Notes: generated from the sequence alone by a model not told the origin. A stretch of DNA of 64,000 nucleotides from Actinoplanes flavus (GCF_017592555.1 NZ_JAGFNS010000005.1:115241-179240); one strand, 5' to 3'; counted from the first letter of the stretch, positions 16,801 through 24,960 are shown. Made by a program: numbers and translations.

Positions 16801-19800
16801 GTCGGTGTCACGCGTTCCACCACCAGCGTCGTGAGGTTCAGCTCGCGGGTCCGGGGCGTCTCGAACTCCACCCCGAGGACCTCCGCCGTCGCCCCGGTCA
16901 CCGCGTCCACCAGTCTCTGCCCCCGCGTGATCTGCCCCGCGAGCAGCCTGCCCGTCACCAGCAGACCACCACGGCCCGGCAGGTCCACGACCTCCTCGAT
17001 CTGGAACTGTGCCTTCTCGGACACCTTCCCACCCTTCGAATCCTTGCCGGAACCGCTGGAGCGCGGCCGCCTCGCTCGCGAACGCCTCGTCCTCGAGCTG
17101 GCGCAGTGAGTGCGTGCCGGGGTCGCGGCCCTCGCGCAGTTGAACAACATGTTGGTGCTCGTGAGCGACCGTAGCCGCCAGCGTCTCCGCGTCGGCGAAG
17201 GCGGCCGGGCCGAAACGGATCTCCGCGCCCCGCATCTCGGGCGGGGTGATGGCGCTGATCCGGCCGGCGTCCATGTGCCCGAGTTCGGCCATGTCGGTCA
17301 CCAGGTGGATGTTCACCCCGGCGAGGTCGATGCCCATCAGCTCGGCGACGTGGGCGACGGCGTCCGGGTGCAGCGGCACGTCGCTGCCGTTGAAGAGAAC
17401 ATCGAGATTGGTACGGCCGGGCTCGTGGTGTACGGACGGCTGGGGCTCCGGTTCCGGGAACCGGTCCGGGTTGAGCGCACGGTCGATCCGGTCGCGCTGG
17501 GCCTGCCTCTCCGCATCGGAGAGTACGTCGTCGTACTGCCGGTGCGGTGGCCGGTCGTCAATCGTCGTGTCGCCGGGCCGGACGGGCTCGTCGGCCGGGG
17601 GCCGTTCCGGGTGGGCGGCGGGAGCCTCCGGCTCGGCCCGCAGCGGTGCTTCGGGGCGCGCCCCGGGCACCTTGGTTCCGTGCCAGCTGGCGCCCATCAT
17701 GACCCGCTTGCCGATCCAGCCGGCGTCCCGGCCGGTCTCGCCGTCCCGACCCACCTGGCTCACCTCGTGCGGCGACGGGAAGCCCGGACGACCGAACGTG
17801 CTGCTGTGATAGCGCTCCAACAGTTGCCCGGCCGCATCCTGTTGATCGGCCAGACGTCGCACAGCGGTTCCGGCATCGGGAAAGCCGTGCTTGCGCAGGA
17901 TCTCGTCCACGGTTCGCGCGTCGCCGAGGCTGTCGGCCTCGACCAGCCGATCGAGGTCGCGCTCGAGCGCACCCAGCTCGGACTGGAGGCGCTGAAACAC
18001 CGATTGCGCCTCCTGCGGACCGAACCGCTGGGTGTCCCAGCCGTAACCGGCCCGTGCCCAGGCGTACCCGCCGATGCTCGATGCGGCGTGCAGGCCGATG
18101 CGGCTCACGCCGGACTCGGCGTACCAGCCCTCCAGATGGTCGTTGAACGCCCGGGCGAACCCGGATCCCTGGATGCCGTGGTCCAGGGCCAGCGTGACGT
18201 GGAAGGCCTCGAGCCGGCCGGTGTCGCGGTCGATGACGAACTCGCGGGTGATCCGCCCGACGGGGTCGGGCCGGTCCGGGTGCATGACGCTCATCCGGGC
18301 GACCATGTGGCCGGGCTGGGCGTGCACGCTGTCGACGCGTACGTCGAAGCCCGCGTAGTCGCGCCCGCTCAGCTCGCGCGCGAAGGCCCGCTCGGCCACC
18401 GGCCCCCAGTGCGCGGCCTGCTCCTCGGTGCGCGGGAAGAGCTCCCGCAGGGGGGTACGGGGCTCGCCGGGACCCCGTGGACCGTCGCCGCCGAGATCGT
18501 GCGGCACCGGCTCCGGCGCCGCCGGCTCCCGGGAGACCGGCTCGGGCGGGGCCTCGTCACGCGGCACCGGGTCGTGCGGCGGCCCGGTGTGCTCCCCGGG
18601 CCGGCCGGTCTCCGGCCCGGCCTCGTCGGGGCGCGGCATCGCCGGTGTCTCCGGCCCGGCCTCGTCGGGGCGCGGCATCGCCGGTGTCTCCGGCCCGTCG
18701 TTGCGATACCAGTCCGGCGCCCGGTACGCGGGATCCGGCGCCGGATCCCGCCGCCCACCGATCACCGGATCGAGGCCGGTGCGTTCCGGGGCCGTCCCGC
18801 CCCAGTCGAACAACGGGCGGGGGATCCGATGCCCCAGCGCCTCCAGATCCCGGTCGAGGCCGTCGATCTCCCGCCGCAGCCGCTGCTGTTCCTCCGGCCG
18901 GCCGTGTGCCCAGTCGTGCAGGCGCTGCAGGTGCAGCCGCTCGTTGAGCCGTGCGGCCGTGTGCGCGTCCACCCGCGCCGCCGGTGGAACGGACGTCTCC
19001 GGCCGGGGTTGCTCCCCACCACCGAAGACGCGGCCGATCGCCGACAGCGCACGGCGGACCACGCCGTGCGGCTGCGCCCGGTGCTCGCTCGCGTGCTGGA
19101 GCGCCAGCGTCTCGGTGATCTCGTGCACCCACACCCGGGACAGCTGATCCGCCGCCACCCGGTTGTTGACCCGGACGATGTGCGGGTCGTCCGGCGTGCC
19201 AGAGCGGACCGTGGTCTCGGCCAGGGCGCGCATGCCCTGGCCGACCTCCGGCCGGAAGTGCCGGACGGAGCCGTCGGTCATCTCCACCCGGACGGCCGGC
19301 CCGTCCGGCACCACGTACGCGACCCGGCCGTCGGCGAAATCACCTGCCAGCGCGTTGTGCGCGGCCTGGCGCAGGTCGCCCACCGTCACGTCGGGCTGCT
19401 GCCACGGCCGCCCGTCCGGCACGAAGTCGGTGCCCTCGATCGCGCTGGCCGTGTGCCGGACCTCGTCCGGCCGGGCCGTCTCCACCGGGGTGACCCGGTC
19501 GAGGGCCTCGTCGCCCAGCCGGTCGACGGTCGCGGCGATCTCCTCGGCGCTCTTCGGCCGCGGTGTCCCGTTCCGGTCGTGGTCGGCGAGATGCTCGCCC
19601 GCCCAGCGCCCGAGCTGTTCCGGCCCGCCGCGGCCGGTCAGTGTCTGCCGCACGCTGTCCGGGGTGAGCGGTGGGGGAGCCGGCGGCCCGGACGGGTCCG
19701 CCCGGTGCACACCGACCCCGTCGGCGTCCCGCACCGGCACGTCGGGCGAGGTCGTCTCCTCCAGCCCGCGCAGCGCCTCCGGTCCGTCGGCGCGTGGCGG

Positions 19801-22800
19801 CCGGGTGTCGTCAGCCGGCCGCAGCGGTCCGTCCGGTCCGTCGCCGCGGGGCTGCACGCCGTCGTCAGCCGGCCGCAGCTGTGGCCCCAGCTCGTCGTGC
19901 ACCGCCCGGAAGGCCGCGTCCAGCGCGTCGGTCACGTGCGGCGCGCGGGCCGCCGGATCTTCCGGCACATGCGGCGACAGCACCACACCGGCCGGTTGCG
20001 CCTGCCGCCAGCCGCCGCCGTCCAGCGGCTCCAGCTCGGGCCGGACCACCACCGACCGCCCGGGCGGCACCGACTCGTTGACCTGCACGACGACGTCGAT
20101 CTCGAGCCCGTCGCCGTAGCGGACCCGCAGGGTCCGCGACTCCGCATCCCAGTCGGCGCGGTGCGGCTGGTCCGGCGCCCCGGCCTCGCGGCCGGCGACC
20201 AGCGCGCCCAGCTCGGCCTCCAGCACGGCGGCGACCTCGTGCGGCGCGGCCACCGGACGGTCCGGAACGGGCCCGTCGACCGGGACCAGACGGTACGGGT
20301 CTACGCCGCGTACGTCCCGCCCGCCGGCCAGCTCTCCCGTTCGCGCCGCAGCCGAAGGATCTTCGTGAGCACCGCCGCGTACGCCCGGTCCACCGTCCCG
20401 TCCACCGGGCTCCCCGCCAGCGAAACCTTCTCGATCACCAGCACCCGGTCCATCGTCGGGTGACCGAACTGATATTCCACCCGTCTCTCGTCCTCGCGGG
20501 TTTTCCGGAAGTCGACCAGCAGCGCCATCCGAGTGCCGCCCTCCCCATCTGTTGTCCAGGTCCTCGCCGGTGCGCGCCGGCACCATGTCCTGCCAATTGT
20601 GCTGCTGGTTGGCGGCGTCGTGGGCCTCCCGGTAGTCCGCCTCGGGATGGCGGCGCATGTAGTCGGACTCGGCGAGCTCGTGGTTGAGCAGCACCAGGTC
20701 CTCGGGGAGGTGCCGGCCCTCCCGCAGCCGGATCCAGGCCTCGGCGATGTCGGGTGAGGCGTCGAAGCGCCGGATCTCGACGGTGCCGTCGTAATCGGTG
20801 ATCCGGTGCGGCTCCACCATCAGGTGCTGCTTGATCTGGTGGATCTCCGCCGGGGTGTAGCCGGTCCGGTCCCCGGAGCGGGGCACGTCCCCGAGGTTTC
20901 CGGCGATCTCGGCGACGTCCGCGTCGTCGGCCCGGAACCGGTCGTACGCCCGCTCCGCCCAGTCGTACGCCGCGAACTCGTCCCGCGGACGGATGGACGC
21001 GCCGGTCATCGCGTCACCCGGGTCGCCGGAACGGTCGGCCGGACCGTTCTCGAAGTCGGTCCGCAGCTCCCGCAGGCGGTTCTCCAGGGACGGGATGTCG
21101 GCGAAGTGCTCGCGCCGCCAGTTCTGCGCCGGCGAGTCGCGCTGGTGCACCTTCTGGTTCATCAGCGCACGGCGTTCGTCGACCCCGGCCAGGTGCTCGC
21201 GGGCCAGCGCGGGATCCACGCCGCGTTCGAGGAGCCGAATCGCCTCCTGCAGCCGCACGTGGTACTCGACGATCGTGTCGTACTTGGCCGACAGGATCCG
21301 CTGGGCGCCCTTGAGCTCGACGCGGGTGCCGTTGGGGCGTTCCCGGTACGCCTCGGTGCCCAACTCGCCGCCGAACCGGTCGAGCATCTGCCGGACGTGG
21401 TCGAGCTCGTGCTCCAGATCCAGCCAGCGCATGCCGTCGAGGTGACGCACCTCGCGTTCCTCGTGCAGAAACGTCTTGCCGTCGGCGCTGTAGACGTGCC
21501 GGATGACGACCCGTGGCCCGGCCGGGTCCTCGACCAGCCGGAAGCCGTTGTCGGTGAGGAACCGCGTCACGGCCGGAAAGTCCGGGTGCAGTTCCATGCG
21601 TACCGTGCCCTGCCGGATCGACTCCGGTGACGGCGTCTCGCCGACCTCGGCGCCGGCGCTGCGCAGCGGCGGTTCCTCGCCGGTTCGATCGGCCGGCGGG
21701 CCGGCCTCGTCCGGGTCGCGCGGCGGTCCGGCGGGCGGGTCGCCGTCGTCGCGGCCGGGTACGGCGTCGTCGCCCTCGCGTGGCGCGCCGGTGTCCTGGT
21801 CGGCCCGTGTCGTGGCCGGGTCCCGGGGCGGGGGCGCGTCGGCGTCGTGCACCGGCCCGTCGCCGCGGGGGCCGGTCGGCGTCGTGTCGGTACGCGCCGG
21901 GCCGTCCGCCGGCCGGCCGGGCGGGGGAGCATCGTCCGCGCGCCGCTCCGGCGCCCCACGATCGGTGGCCGAGCCGGTCCGGTCACCCGCGGTGTCCGCC
22001 GTGGTCCGGGGTTCCGCGACCGGCCCACGGTCGGCGGCAGGCGTGCGGTCGCCGTCCGGGGCACGGTCCGTGACCGGCGTGCGATCGGCGCCGGGTCCCC
22101 GGTCGGTTGCCGGTTCGCGGTCGGCTACCGGTCCCCGGTCGGCTACCGGTCCCCGGTCGGTTGCCGGTTCGCGGTCGGCTACCGGTTCCCGGTCGGTTGC
22201 CGGGCCCCGGTCGGTCGCGGGGCCGTTCTCGGCAACGGGCCCACGATCAGGGGCCTCCGGCCGCGCTGGCGTCCCGGAGTCCGGCGGGTGTCCGCCGTCC
22301 TCCCGGCTCCGGTCCGATGCCGGGCGGTCGGAACCGGCGGGTGGTTCGGCGCCCCGTCCGGCCCCGGCCCCGTCCGGATCAGCCGGTACCCGTACCCGTT
22401 CCTCGGTTCTCGGGGCCGGATCCTGCGGCCTGCCGCCGGTGTCCCGGTCGCCGCCGCTCTGCCGTACCCCGGTGGTGTTGTCACCGGACCGCGCGCCGGC
22501 GCCACCGCCGCCCTCACCGCGTGGCGCGGGCGCGTCGACGGCGCCGCTCGGGAAGTGCTGGTTCATCGCGGCGACCACATCGGAGCGGCCGGCGATCTCG
22601 TCCGGGACGCTCACCTCGCCGCGGCGCTCGAACGCCACATAGCCGTCGCCGGTCAGCAACAGCGCCTCGCGGCCGTTCGCCCGGGTGGCGGCGAGGTTGA
22701 AGCCGCCGTTGTCGCCCGGCAGGAACTGCACGTCGGCGCCGATGCGGACCGAGCCCATCCGGGTGTGCGGCATGCCGGGGTTGGCGTTCTCCAGGACCGT

Positions 22801-24111
22801 CTGGCCGCCGAAGACGACACCCGCCATCGCGCCCTCGGCCGCGCTGTGCCGCACGGCGCCCCAGTCGATCTCGTTCTTGCCGTCGCTCTTGACGTAGTCG
22901 ATGAGCTCCTGGCCGTACGTCAGTCCGCCACCGGCGAGGCCACCTCCGACGCCGTGCCCGACCACGCCGCCGAACATGCCGGCGCCGTAGGCGGCGCCCT
23001 GGATGGTGTTCGTCCTGATCTGGCCCCAGTCGAGGCCTTCGGTCCGGTTGCCGGACAGCCCCTGGCCGAACTGGCCGAGCAGATTGCCGCCGCCCATGAA
23101 ACCGGCGCCGAAGGCGACGCGGACACCGAGGTACTTGGCGAACTCCTTGCCGAGCGTGACCTCCGCGGCCCGGGTGGCCGCGACCCGGCCCACCGTGGTG
23201 GTGGCGGCCTGCTGGACCCCGCGGCGGGCCCAGTTCTGCACCAGCTGCCGGCGGATCTCCCGGGAGAGCTGACGCTGCGCCTCACGCATGGCCTGCCGGC
23301 GCACCACGCCGCCGACCTGCTGGGCGGCCAGCCCGCGCAGCGTCTGTGCGGCGAGCCGGTTGGCGACCGCCTTGGAGATGCCGCGGGCCATGATGGTTCG
23401 GGCTCCCCGGGCGATCGCGTCCCTGGTCATCGCCGAGGCGATCCGCGGGCCGGCGGCGGCGATGACGCGGGGGGCGGCGGCACGGATCGCGGCCGGGCCG
23501 ACCCGGGTGGCGATCGCGCCGGGAAGCTTGGTGAACAGCGTGGCGAGGCTGCGCATGACGACCCGCAGCTCGATCGTTGCGATCTTGCTCACCGTGGTGG
23601 TGGCGGCCTTCGCCAGGGCGATGCGGCAGGCGGCGAAGAGGCCCGGCGCGGCGCCGAGCGCGGCGCCGGCGGTCGGGATCGCGGCGGCGATCAGCATGTA
23701 GATGGAGACCGCGAGCATGATCAGGTTCAGGGCCGCCATGAACTTCATCAGCTCGACCTCGAGCCCGAAGTTCTGGGCGCCGCGCTGCATCTGGGCGGCG
23801 CTCTCGGCGGTCTGGCGCAGACCTTCGAGGTACGCGAACCACTCCTGCGTGAAGACCTGCGCGGCGCCGTCGCCCGACCAGTTCTCCAGAATCGGGTTGG
23901 CCGCCTGCATGACCTCCTGGTACGCCTCGTTGAGCGCGTCCGCGAGCCGTCCCCACTGGTCGGCCAGGTCGTAGGCGTTGTTGGCGTACGCCAGCGGAAT
24001 CGGGCCGATCAGCAGGTCAGCGGCCCACGACCCGGCACCGGGGATCCACTCCTCGATCTGGCCGAACCAGTCGAGGATCGAGGTCATGACCTCGTGTTCC
24101 TCGTGGCTCAT
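13894..24111 (-). CDS. Giant WXG-headed polymorphic toxin / fused toxin-cassette array (3405 residues)
   Basis: Residues 1-140 form a CpnT-type WXG100-like secretion domain (WSG at 78-80), with a hydrophobic helix at 124-146. Ala/Arg-rich helical sequence, a Gly-rich stretch and a disordered Pro/Asp/Arg linker (about 530-845) with hexapeptide repeats follow. The module chain then has: a zincin-like module with HELDH (near 901); an HE module with HELAES (near 1144); a module with VHEITE (near 1666); a GNAT-like fold (near 1980-2035); a DUF4157-like zincin with HEHQHVVQ (near 2318); an ADP-ribosyltransferase-like domain with YRGDW, SVSR and QEAVLPPG (about 3085-3165); and a terminal HE module with HEYVE (near 3321). 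Around residues 1195-1271 and 2363-2449 the frame is low-complexity while another frame encodes small proteins, so it may be a fused cassette array. The start may be ATG 24111, or 24087 with a better ribosome binding site. Confidence 0.85.
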   Translation of the reverse strand: MSHEEHEVMTSILDWFGQIEEWIPGAGSWAADLLIGPIPLAYANNAYDLADQWGRLADALNEAYQEVMQAANPILENWSGDGAAQVFTQEWFAYLEGLRQTAESAAQMQRGAQNFGLEVELMKFMAALNLIMLAVSIYMLIAAAIPTAGAALGAAPGLFAACRIALAKAATTTVSKIATIELRVVMRSLATLFTKLPGAIATRVGPAAIRAAAPRVIAAAGPRIASAMTRDAIARGARTIMARGISKAVANRLAAQTLRGLAAQQVGGVVRRQAMREAQRQLSREIRRQLVQNWARRGVQQAATTTVGRVAATRAAEVTLGKEFAKYLGVRVAFGAGFMGGGNLLGQFGQGLSGNRTEGLDWGQIRTNTIQGAAYGAGMFGGVVGHGVGGGLAGGGLTYGQELIDYVKSDGKNEIDWGAVRHSAAEGAMAGVVFGGQTVLENANPGMPHTRMGSVRIGADVQFLPGDNGGFNLAATRANGREALLLTGDGYVAFERRGEVSVPDEIAGRSDVVAAMNQHFPSGAVDAPAPRGEGGGGAGARSGDNTTGVRQSGGDRDTGGRPQDPAPRTEERVRVPADPDGAGAGRGAEPPAGSDRPASDRSREDGGHPPDSGTPARPEAPDRGPVAENGPATDRGPATDREPVADREPATDRGPVADRGPVADREPATDRGPGADRTPVTDRAPDGDRTPAADRGPVAEPRTTADTAGDRTGSATDRGAPERRADDAPPPGRPADGPARTDTTPTGPRGDGPVHDADAPPPRDPATTRADQDTGAPREGDDAVPGRDDGDPPAGPPRDPDEAGPPADRTGEEPPLRSAGAEVGETPSPESIRQGTVRMELHPDFPAVTRFLTDNGFRLVEDPAGPRVVIRHVYSADGKTFLHEEREVRHLDGMRWLDLEHELDHVRQMLDRFGGELGTEAYRERPNGTRVELKGAQRILSAKYDTIVEYHVRLQEAIRLLERGVDPALAREHLAGVDERRALMNQKVHQRDSPAQNWRREHFADIPSLENRLRELRTDFENGPADRSGDPGDAMTGASIRPRDEFAAYDWAERAYDRFRADDADVAEIAGNLGDVPRSGDRTGYTPAEIHQIKQHLMVEPHRITDYDGTVEIRRFDASPDIAEAWIRLREGRHLPEDLVLLNHELAESDYMRRHPEADYREAHDAANQQHNWQDMVPARTGEDLDNRWGGRHSDGAAGRLPENPRGRETGGISVRSPDDGPGAGDREGFAGGEPGGRDGGPGVRGGAHEDPSAAARTGELAGGRDVRGVDPYRLVPVDGPVPDRPVAAPHEVAAVLEAELGALVAGREAGAPDQPHRADWDAESRTLRVRYGDGLEIDVVVQVNESVPPGRSVVVRPELEPLDGGGWRQAQPAGVVLSPHVPEDPAARAPHVTDALDAAFRAVHDELGPQLRPADDGVQPRGDGPDGPLRPADDTRPPRADGPEALRGLEETTSPDVPVRDADGVGVHRADPSGPPAPPPLTPDSVRQTLTGRGGPEQLGRWAGEHLADHDRNGTPRPKSAEEIAATVDRLGDEALDRVTPVETARPDEVRHTASAIEGTDFVPDGRPWQQPDVTVGDLRQAAHNALAGDFADGRVAYVVPDGPAVRVEMTDGSVRHFRPEVGQGMRALAETTVRSGTPDDPHIVRVNNRVAADQLSRVWVHEITETLALQHASEHRAQPHGVVRRALSAIGRVFGGGEQPRPETSVPPAARVDAHTAARLNERLHLQRLHDWAHGRPEEQQRLRREIDGLDRDLEALGHRIPRPLFDWGGTAPERTGLDPVIGGRRDPAPDPAYRAPDWYRNDGPETPAMPRPDEAGPETPAMPRPDEAGPETGRPGEHTGPPHDPVPRDEAPPEPVSREPAAPEPVPHDLGGDGPRGPGEPRTPLRELFPRTEEQAAHWGPVAERAFARELSGRDYAGFDVRVDSVHAQPGHMVARMSVMHPDRPDPVGRITREFVIDRDTGRLEAFHVTLALDHGIQGSGFARAFNDHLEGWYAESGVSRIGLHAASSIGGYAWARAGYGWDTQRFGPQEAQSVFQRLQSELGALERDLDRLVEADSLGDARTVDEILRKHGFPDAGTAVRRLADQQDAAGQLLERYHSSTFGRPGFPSPHEVSQVGRDGETGRDAGWIGKRVMMGASWHGTKVPGARPEAPLRAEPEAPAAHPERPPADEPVRPGDTTIDDRPPHRQYDDVLSDAERQAQRDRIDRALNPDRFPEPEPQPSVHHEPGRTNLDVLFNGSDVPLHPDAVAHVAELMGIDLAGVNIHLVTDMAELGHMDAGRISAITPPEMRGAEIRFGPAAFADAETLAATVAHEHQHVVQLREGRDPGTHSLRQLEDEAFASEAAALQRFRQGFEGWEGVREGTVPDRGGRGPAGPWWSAGDGQAARGADHAGAETGGRGDRGDGGGPRGGVRDAPDPRAEPHDAGGGTRDTDAGGRRPDPGDLNRPIGGRRPDEPPFGYDRFYRDPDWTPEALAFEVRLGVHYFNDAEALNAARDAVARLRDALTDLATSGVTDPAARAAITRDVEAAFFRGDENAYNSAGQVGLGVPLDALLRDGNVRELTTAFYNAAYFNRDSPHTLARTLLDVIDNGRWDQARRAGIDVDELRGMERQLDHSLNRAIMGRVEERFPPSESPRFNRHPFATANVIMRSDRPFRDLTEVISSQAGRRPRGVDEQLALATTLGHYERMGAPLGRFERAFVESIVGRLDADTKLPWREGYVWHDTGGSSWATRIGRDGYPVLDGVSATTTRMLTGAKMLGIHGVAAERFLHSLIGWMLPARDHSLIELLRGASIAGVEPVAVHSRAVRPTAIDLYRNIPGIDQHTLRTRIAPDGLLPHEARYLDHALDPDGFTETQHKVPQIADRLWPQLETGRVTDADLAHWLDRNGVDPTELAQRLTKPHVMALTVYTRHSHYLINNVITAQMLTFGASEPAVRAVHDRKIGELVDNYLGKLSEGDKPLPLPLALRPVLHDGPGHLDSTSPLRPAAQRWLDAANDMRAARQDVQRHLAEGDRAAARQAKAEVMRADAEMQAAREQIGRELGEAAPRLFEEVRWHADMVYDALRQLPAIGTPERPVIAYRGDWSTPVWSPIYGNKTFPHGMALSVLSVSRLPEVAVRFMAENPASDNRIIAVYKLTGVNARDISVFSSFPHDQEAVLPPGSHTRQVHDPVLEQQTRDQLPPEWRDRTRIIVLEEQGGPPKDPAASEFRPDFPRGSDFIDDGQGFSDRAAEAYVRIRNSPQDTPRAAANTGIDPVVVEGMRQNLFVQQHDIALGPNHVERGYFTPDELIADLWDSAVDGTLTADEMAAFRNLAAHEYVENKLMEAGLPYRSAHPDAFDADGDRILHRDHPGAHELAPNQWRPEAPFAHWRTFGLDGSGLRMADDLSNLDQIVQAALRGWGR
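16767..17024 (-). CDS. Overprinted EF-Tu-domain-2-like small protein inside the toxin frame
   Basis: This frame, shifted relative to the toxin, encodes 85 residues from GTG 17024: FQIEEVVDLPGRGGLLVTG, then AGQITRGQ, ending VAVGRILVT. That is the beta-barrel pattern of EF-Tu domain 2 (PGRG-xxVTGR, then G-I-xxG). Nearly all third positions are G or C. In the toxin frame the same bases give Gly/Arg/Asp low-complexity sequence with poor G/C at third positions, so this is the coding-like frame. AAGGG lies seven bases before the GTG. It directly follows the HEHQHVVQ zincin module. Short stand-alone EF-Tu-D2-like proteins exist; an immunity role is inference. Confidence 0.6.
   Translation of the reverse strand: MSEKAQFQIEEVVDLPGRGGLLVTGRLLAGQITRGQRLVDAVTGATAEVLGVEFETPRTRELNLTTLVVERVTPTPVAVGRILVT
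18608..18697 (-). repeat. 39-base tandem repeat in the toxin gene
   Basis: Two perfect 39-base units plus a partial third encode GPETPAMPRPDEA repeated in the linker before the GNAT-like module. The unit length keeps the reading frame. The repeat marks a flexible linker and a possible site of slippage or recombination. Confidence 0.85.
20301..20528 (-). CDS. Overprinted 75-residue immunity-like protein inside the toxin frame
   Basis: In a frame shifted relative to the toxin, ATG 20528 opens a protein starting MALLVDFRKTREDERRVEYQ, with MDRVLVIEKVSLAGSPVDG in the middle and ESWPAGGTYAA at the end. This resembles small actinomycete proteins ending in a WP-x-x-G-x-x-A motif, recalled without a search. 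A GGGGAGGG ribosome binding site lies ten bases before the ATG. Third positions are mostly G or C, while the toxin frame here gives disordered Gly/Arg/Asp-rich sequence. The gene starts directly after the HELAES toxin module, where an immunity gene would be expected. The function is inferred. Confidence 0.65.
   Translation of the reverse strand: MALLVDFRKTREDERRVEYQFGHPTMDRVLVIEKVSLAGSPVDGTVDRAYAAVLTKILRLRRERESWPAGGTYAA
22077..22230 (-). repeat. 18-base degenerate tandem repeats in the toxin linker
   Basis: About eight imperfect 18-base units (CGGTCGG-T-CCGGTTCG pattern on the plus strand) encode hexapeptides of the type ATDRGP/VADREP. They form the centre of a Pro/Asp/Arg-rich disordered linker that separates the secreted helical head from the toxin modules. 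Such linkers are common in T7SS polymorphic toxins. Confidence 0.8.
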
Positions 24112-24114
24112 GCG

Positions 24115-24480
24115 TCAGCGGGCGCTCTGGTTGATCTCGGTCGCGCCCTGCTGGTCGCCGGCGTCGTAGTTGACCATCGCCTTGTTGACAAAGTCGCCGA
24201 TCTCGGTGAGTTTCGTGCCGCAGTACGCGGCGCCGAGCCGTACGGCTTCGTTGGCCGGGTGGCCGTCGCCGTCGGTGGCGTCGGCGACCTTCTTGTACTG
24301 CGCCACGAACGGGTCGGTGAACTGGTCGCTCGGGAACGTCTTGGGTTCCCGCTCCTGCGCCTCGATCTCGTGACAGATGCCGGACACCGCCGTGACCAGG
24401 TCGGCCCCGCGGTTGCGGAGGCCGGTGGCGATGCTGATGATTTCGGCAGGGCTGGACCTGATCTCCACGAAGTTGCTCAT
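24115..24480 (-). CDS. Small helical T7SS protein with a YxxxD secretion motif
   Basis: The 121-residue protein is all-helical and ends with NYDAGDQQGATEINQ. This contains the YxxxD/E general type VII secretion signal (Tyr-Asp-Ala-Gly-Asp) near the C-terminus, as in ESX substrate partners. No WxG turn is obvious in the middle. It starts in a four-base overlap with the YbaB-like gene and ends 3 bases before the toxin gene, so the three are co-translated. It is probably the WXG100-like pairing partner that escorts the giant toxin through the ESX channel; pairing is inferred from gene order. Confidence 0.75.
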   Translation of the reverse strand: MSNFVEIRSSPAEIISIATGLRNRGADLVTAVSGICHEIEAQEREPKTFPSDQFTDPFVAQYKKVADATDGDGHPANEAVRLGAAYCGTKLTEIGDFVNKAMVNYDAGDQQGATEINQSAR

Positions 24481-24899
24481 TCGCGATCCTCGCTCCGCAG
24501 GCGTACGTCGGCGTCGTGGCTGCCGACGAACGTGGTCATGTCGGTGTCGCCGATGGCCCGCAGGTCGCCGGGCAGGCTGCCGCTGAGCAGCTCACGGCTC
24601 TGTTCGCCGGCGTTCTCGACGGCCGCGCGCACGGTCCGCACGATGCTCGCCGACAGGGCCTTCGAGTTCGGCTGGCGCAGCACCCGCGGGTCGATGTCCA
24701 GCTCGAGCAGATGCCCGCGCGGGCCGACGACCGCCTTGATCATGCCGTCCGGTGACCAGGCCGTGCCGGTCACCTCCAGCATCCTGCGCTGCAGGTCGGG
24801 CAGGCTCTTGGTGGCCTTCTGCAGGTCGGCCATCATGCCGCGGAGCACGCCCCAGTCGGGTCGCCCCGGTACGTCCGCCAACTCTCTCGCCTCTCTCAC
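24477..24899 (-). CDS. YbaB/EbfC-family protein in the T7SS operon
   Basis: The 140-residue protein has the YbaB pattern. An N-terminal helix (LRGMMADLQKATKSLPDLQRRM) is followed by the beta hairpin VTGTAWSPDGMIKAVVGPRGHLLELDIDP and a C-terminal helix. YbaB proteins are small dimeric nucleoid-associated or chaperone-like proteins, and ESX loci often encode one (EspL-like). The GTG start at 24899 is the first available start. The stop overlaps the next start as ATGA. A chaperone-like role for the secreted partner proteins is inferred from the family's presence in ESX loci. Confidence 0.8.
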   Translation of the reverse strand: MREARELADVPGRPDWGVLRGMMADLQKATKSLPDLQRRMLEVTGTAWSPDGMIKAVVGPRGHLLELDIDPRVLRQPNSKALSASIVRTVRAAVENAGEQSRELLSGSLPGDLRAIGDTDMTTFVGSHDADVRLRSEDRE

Positions 24900-24960
24900 C
24901 CGGCCGGGCGACCGGCCGGACGATCCGATGGGGATGTCCAGCCGGTGCCGGTCGGCTCCA

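Noticed and set aside
17110..20463. A 1117-codon open frame on the plus strand
   Set aside because: It is a shadow of the toxin gene. Composition is typical of antisense frames in high-GC genomes and it has no start region or domain.
22077..22230. CRISPR-like array suggested by regular 18-base repeats
   Set aside because: The repeats are contiguous, in-frame and encode hexapeptides in a protein linker. There are no spacers and no cas genes.
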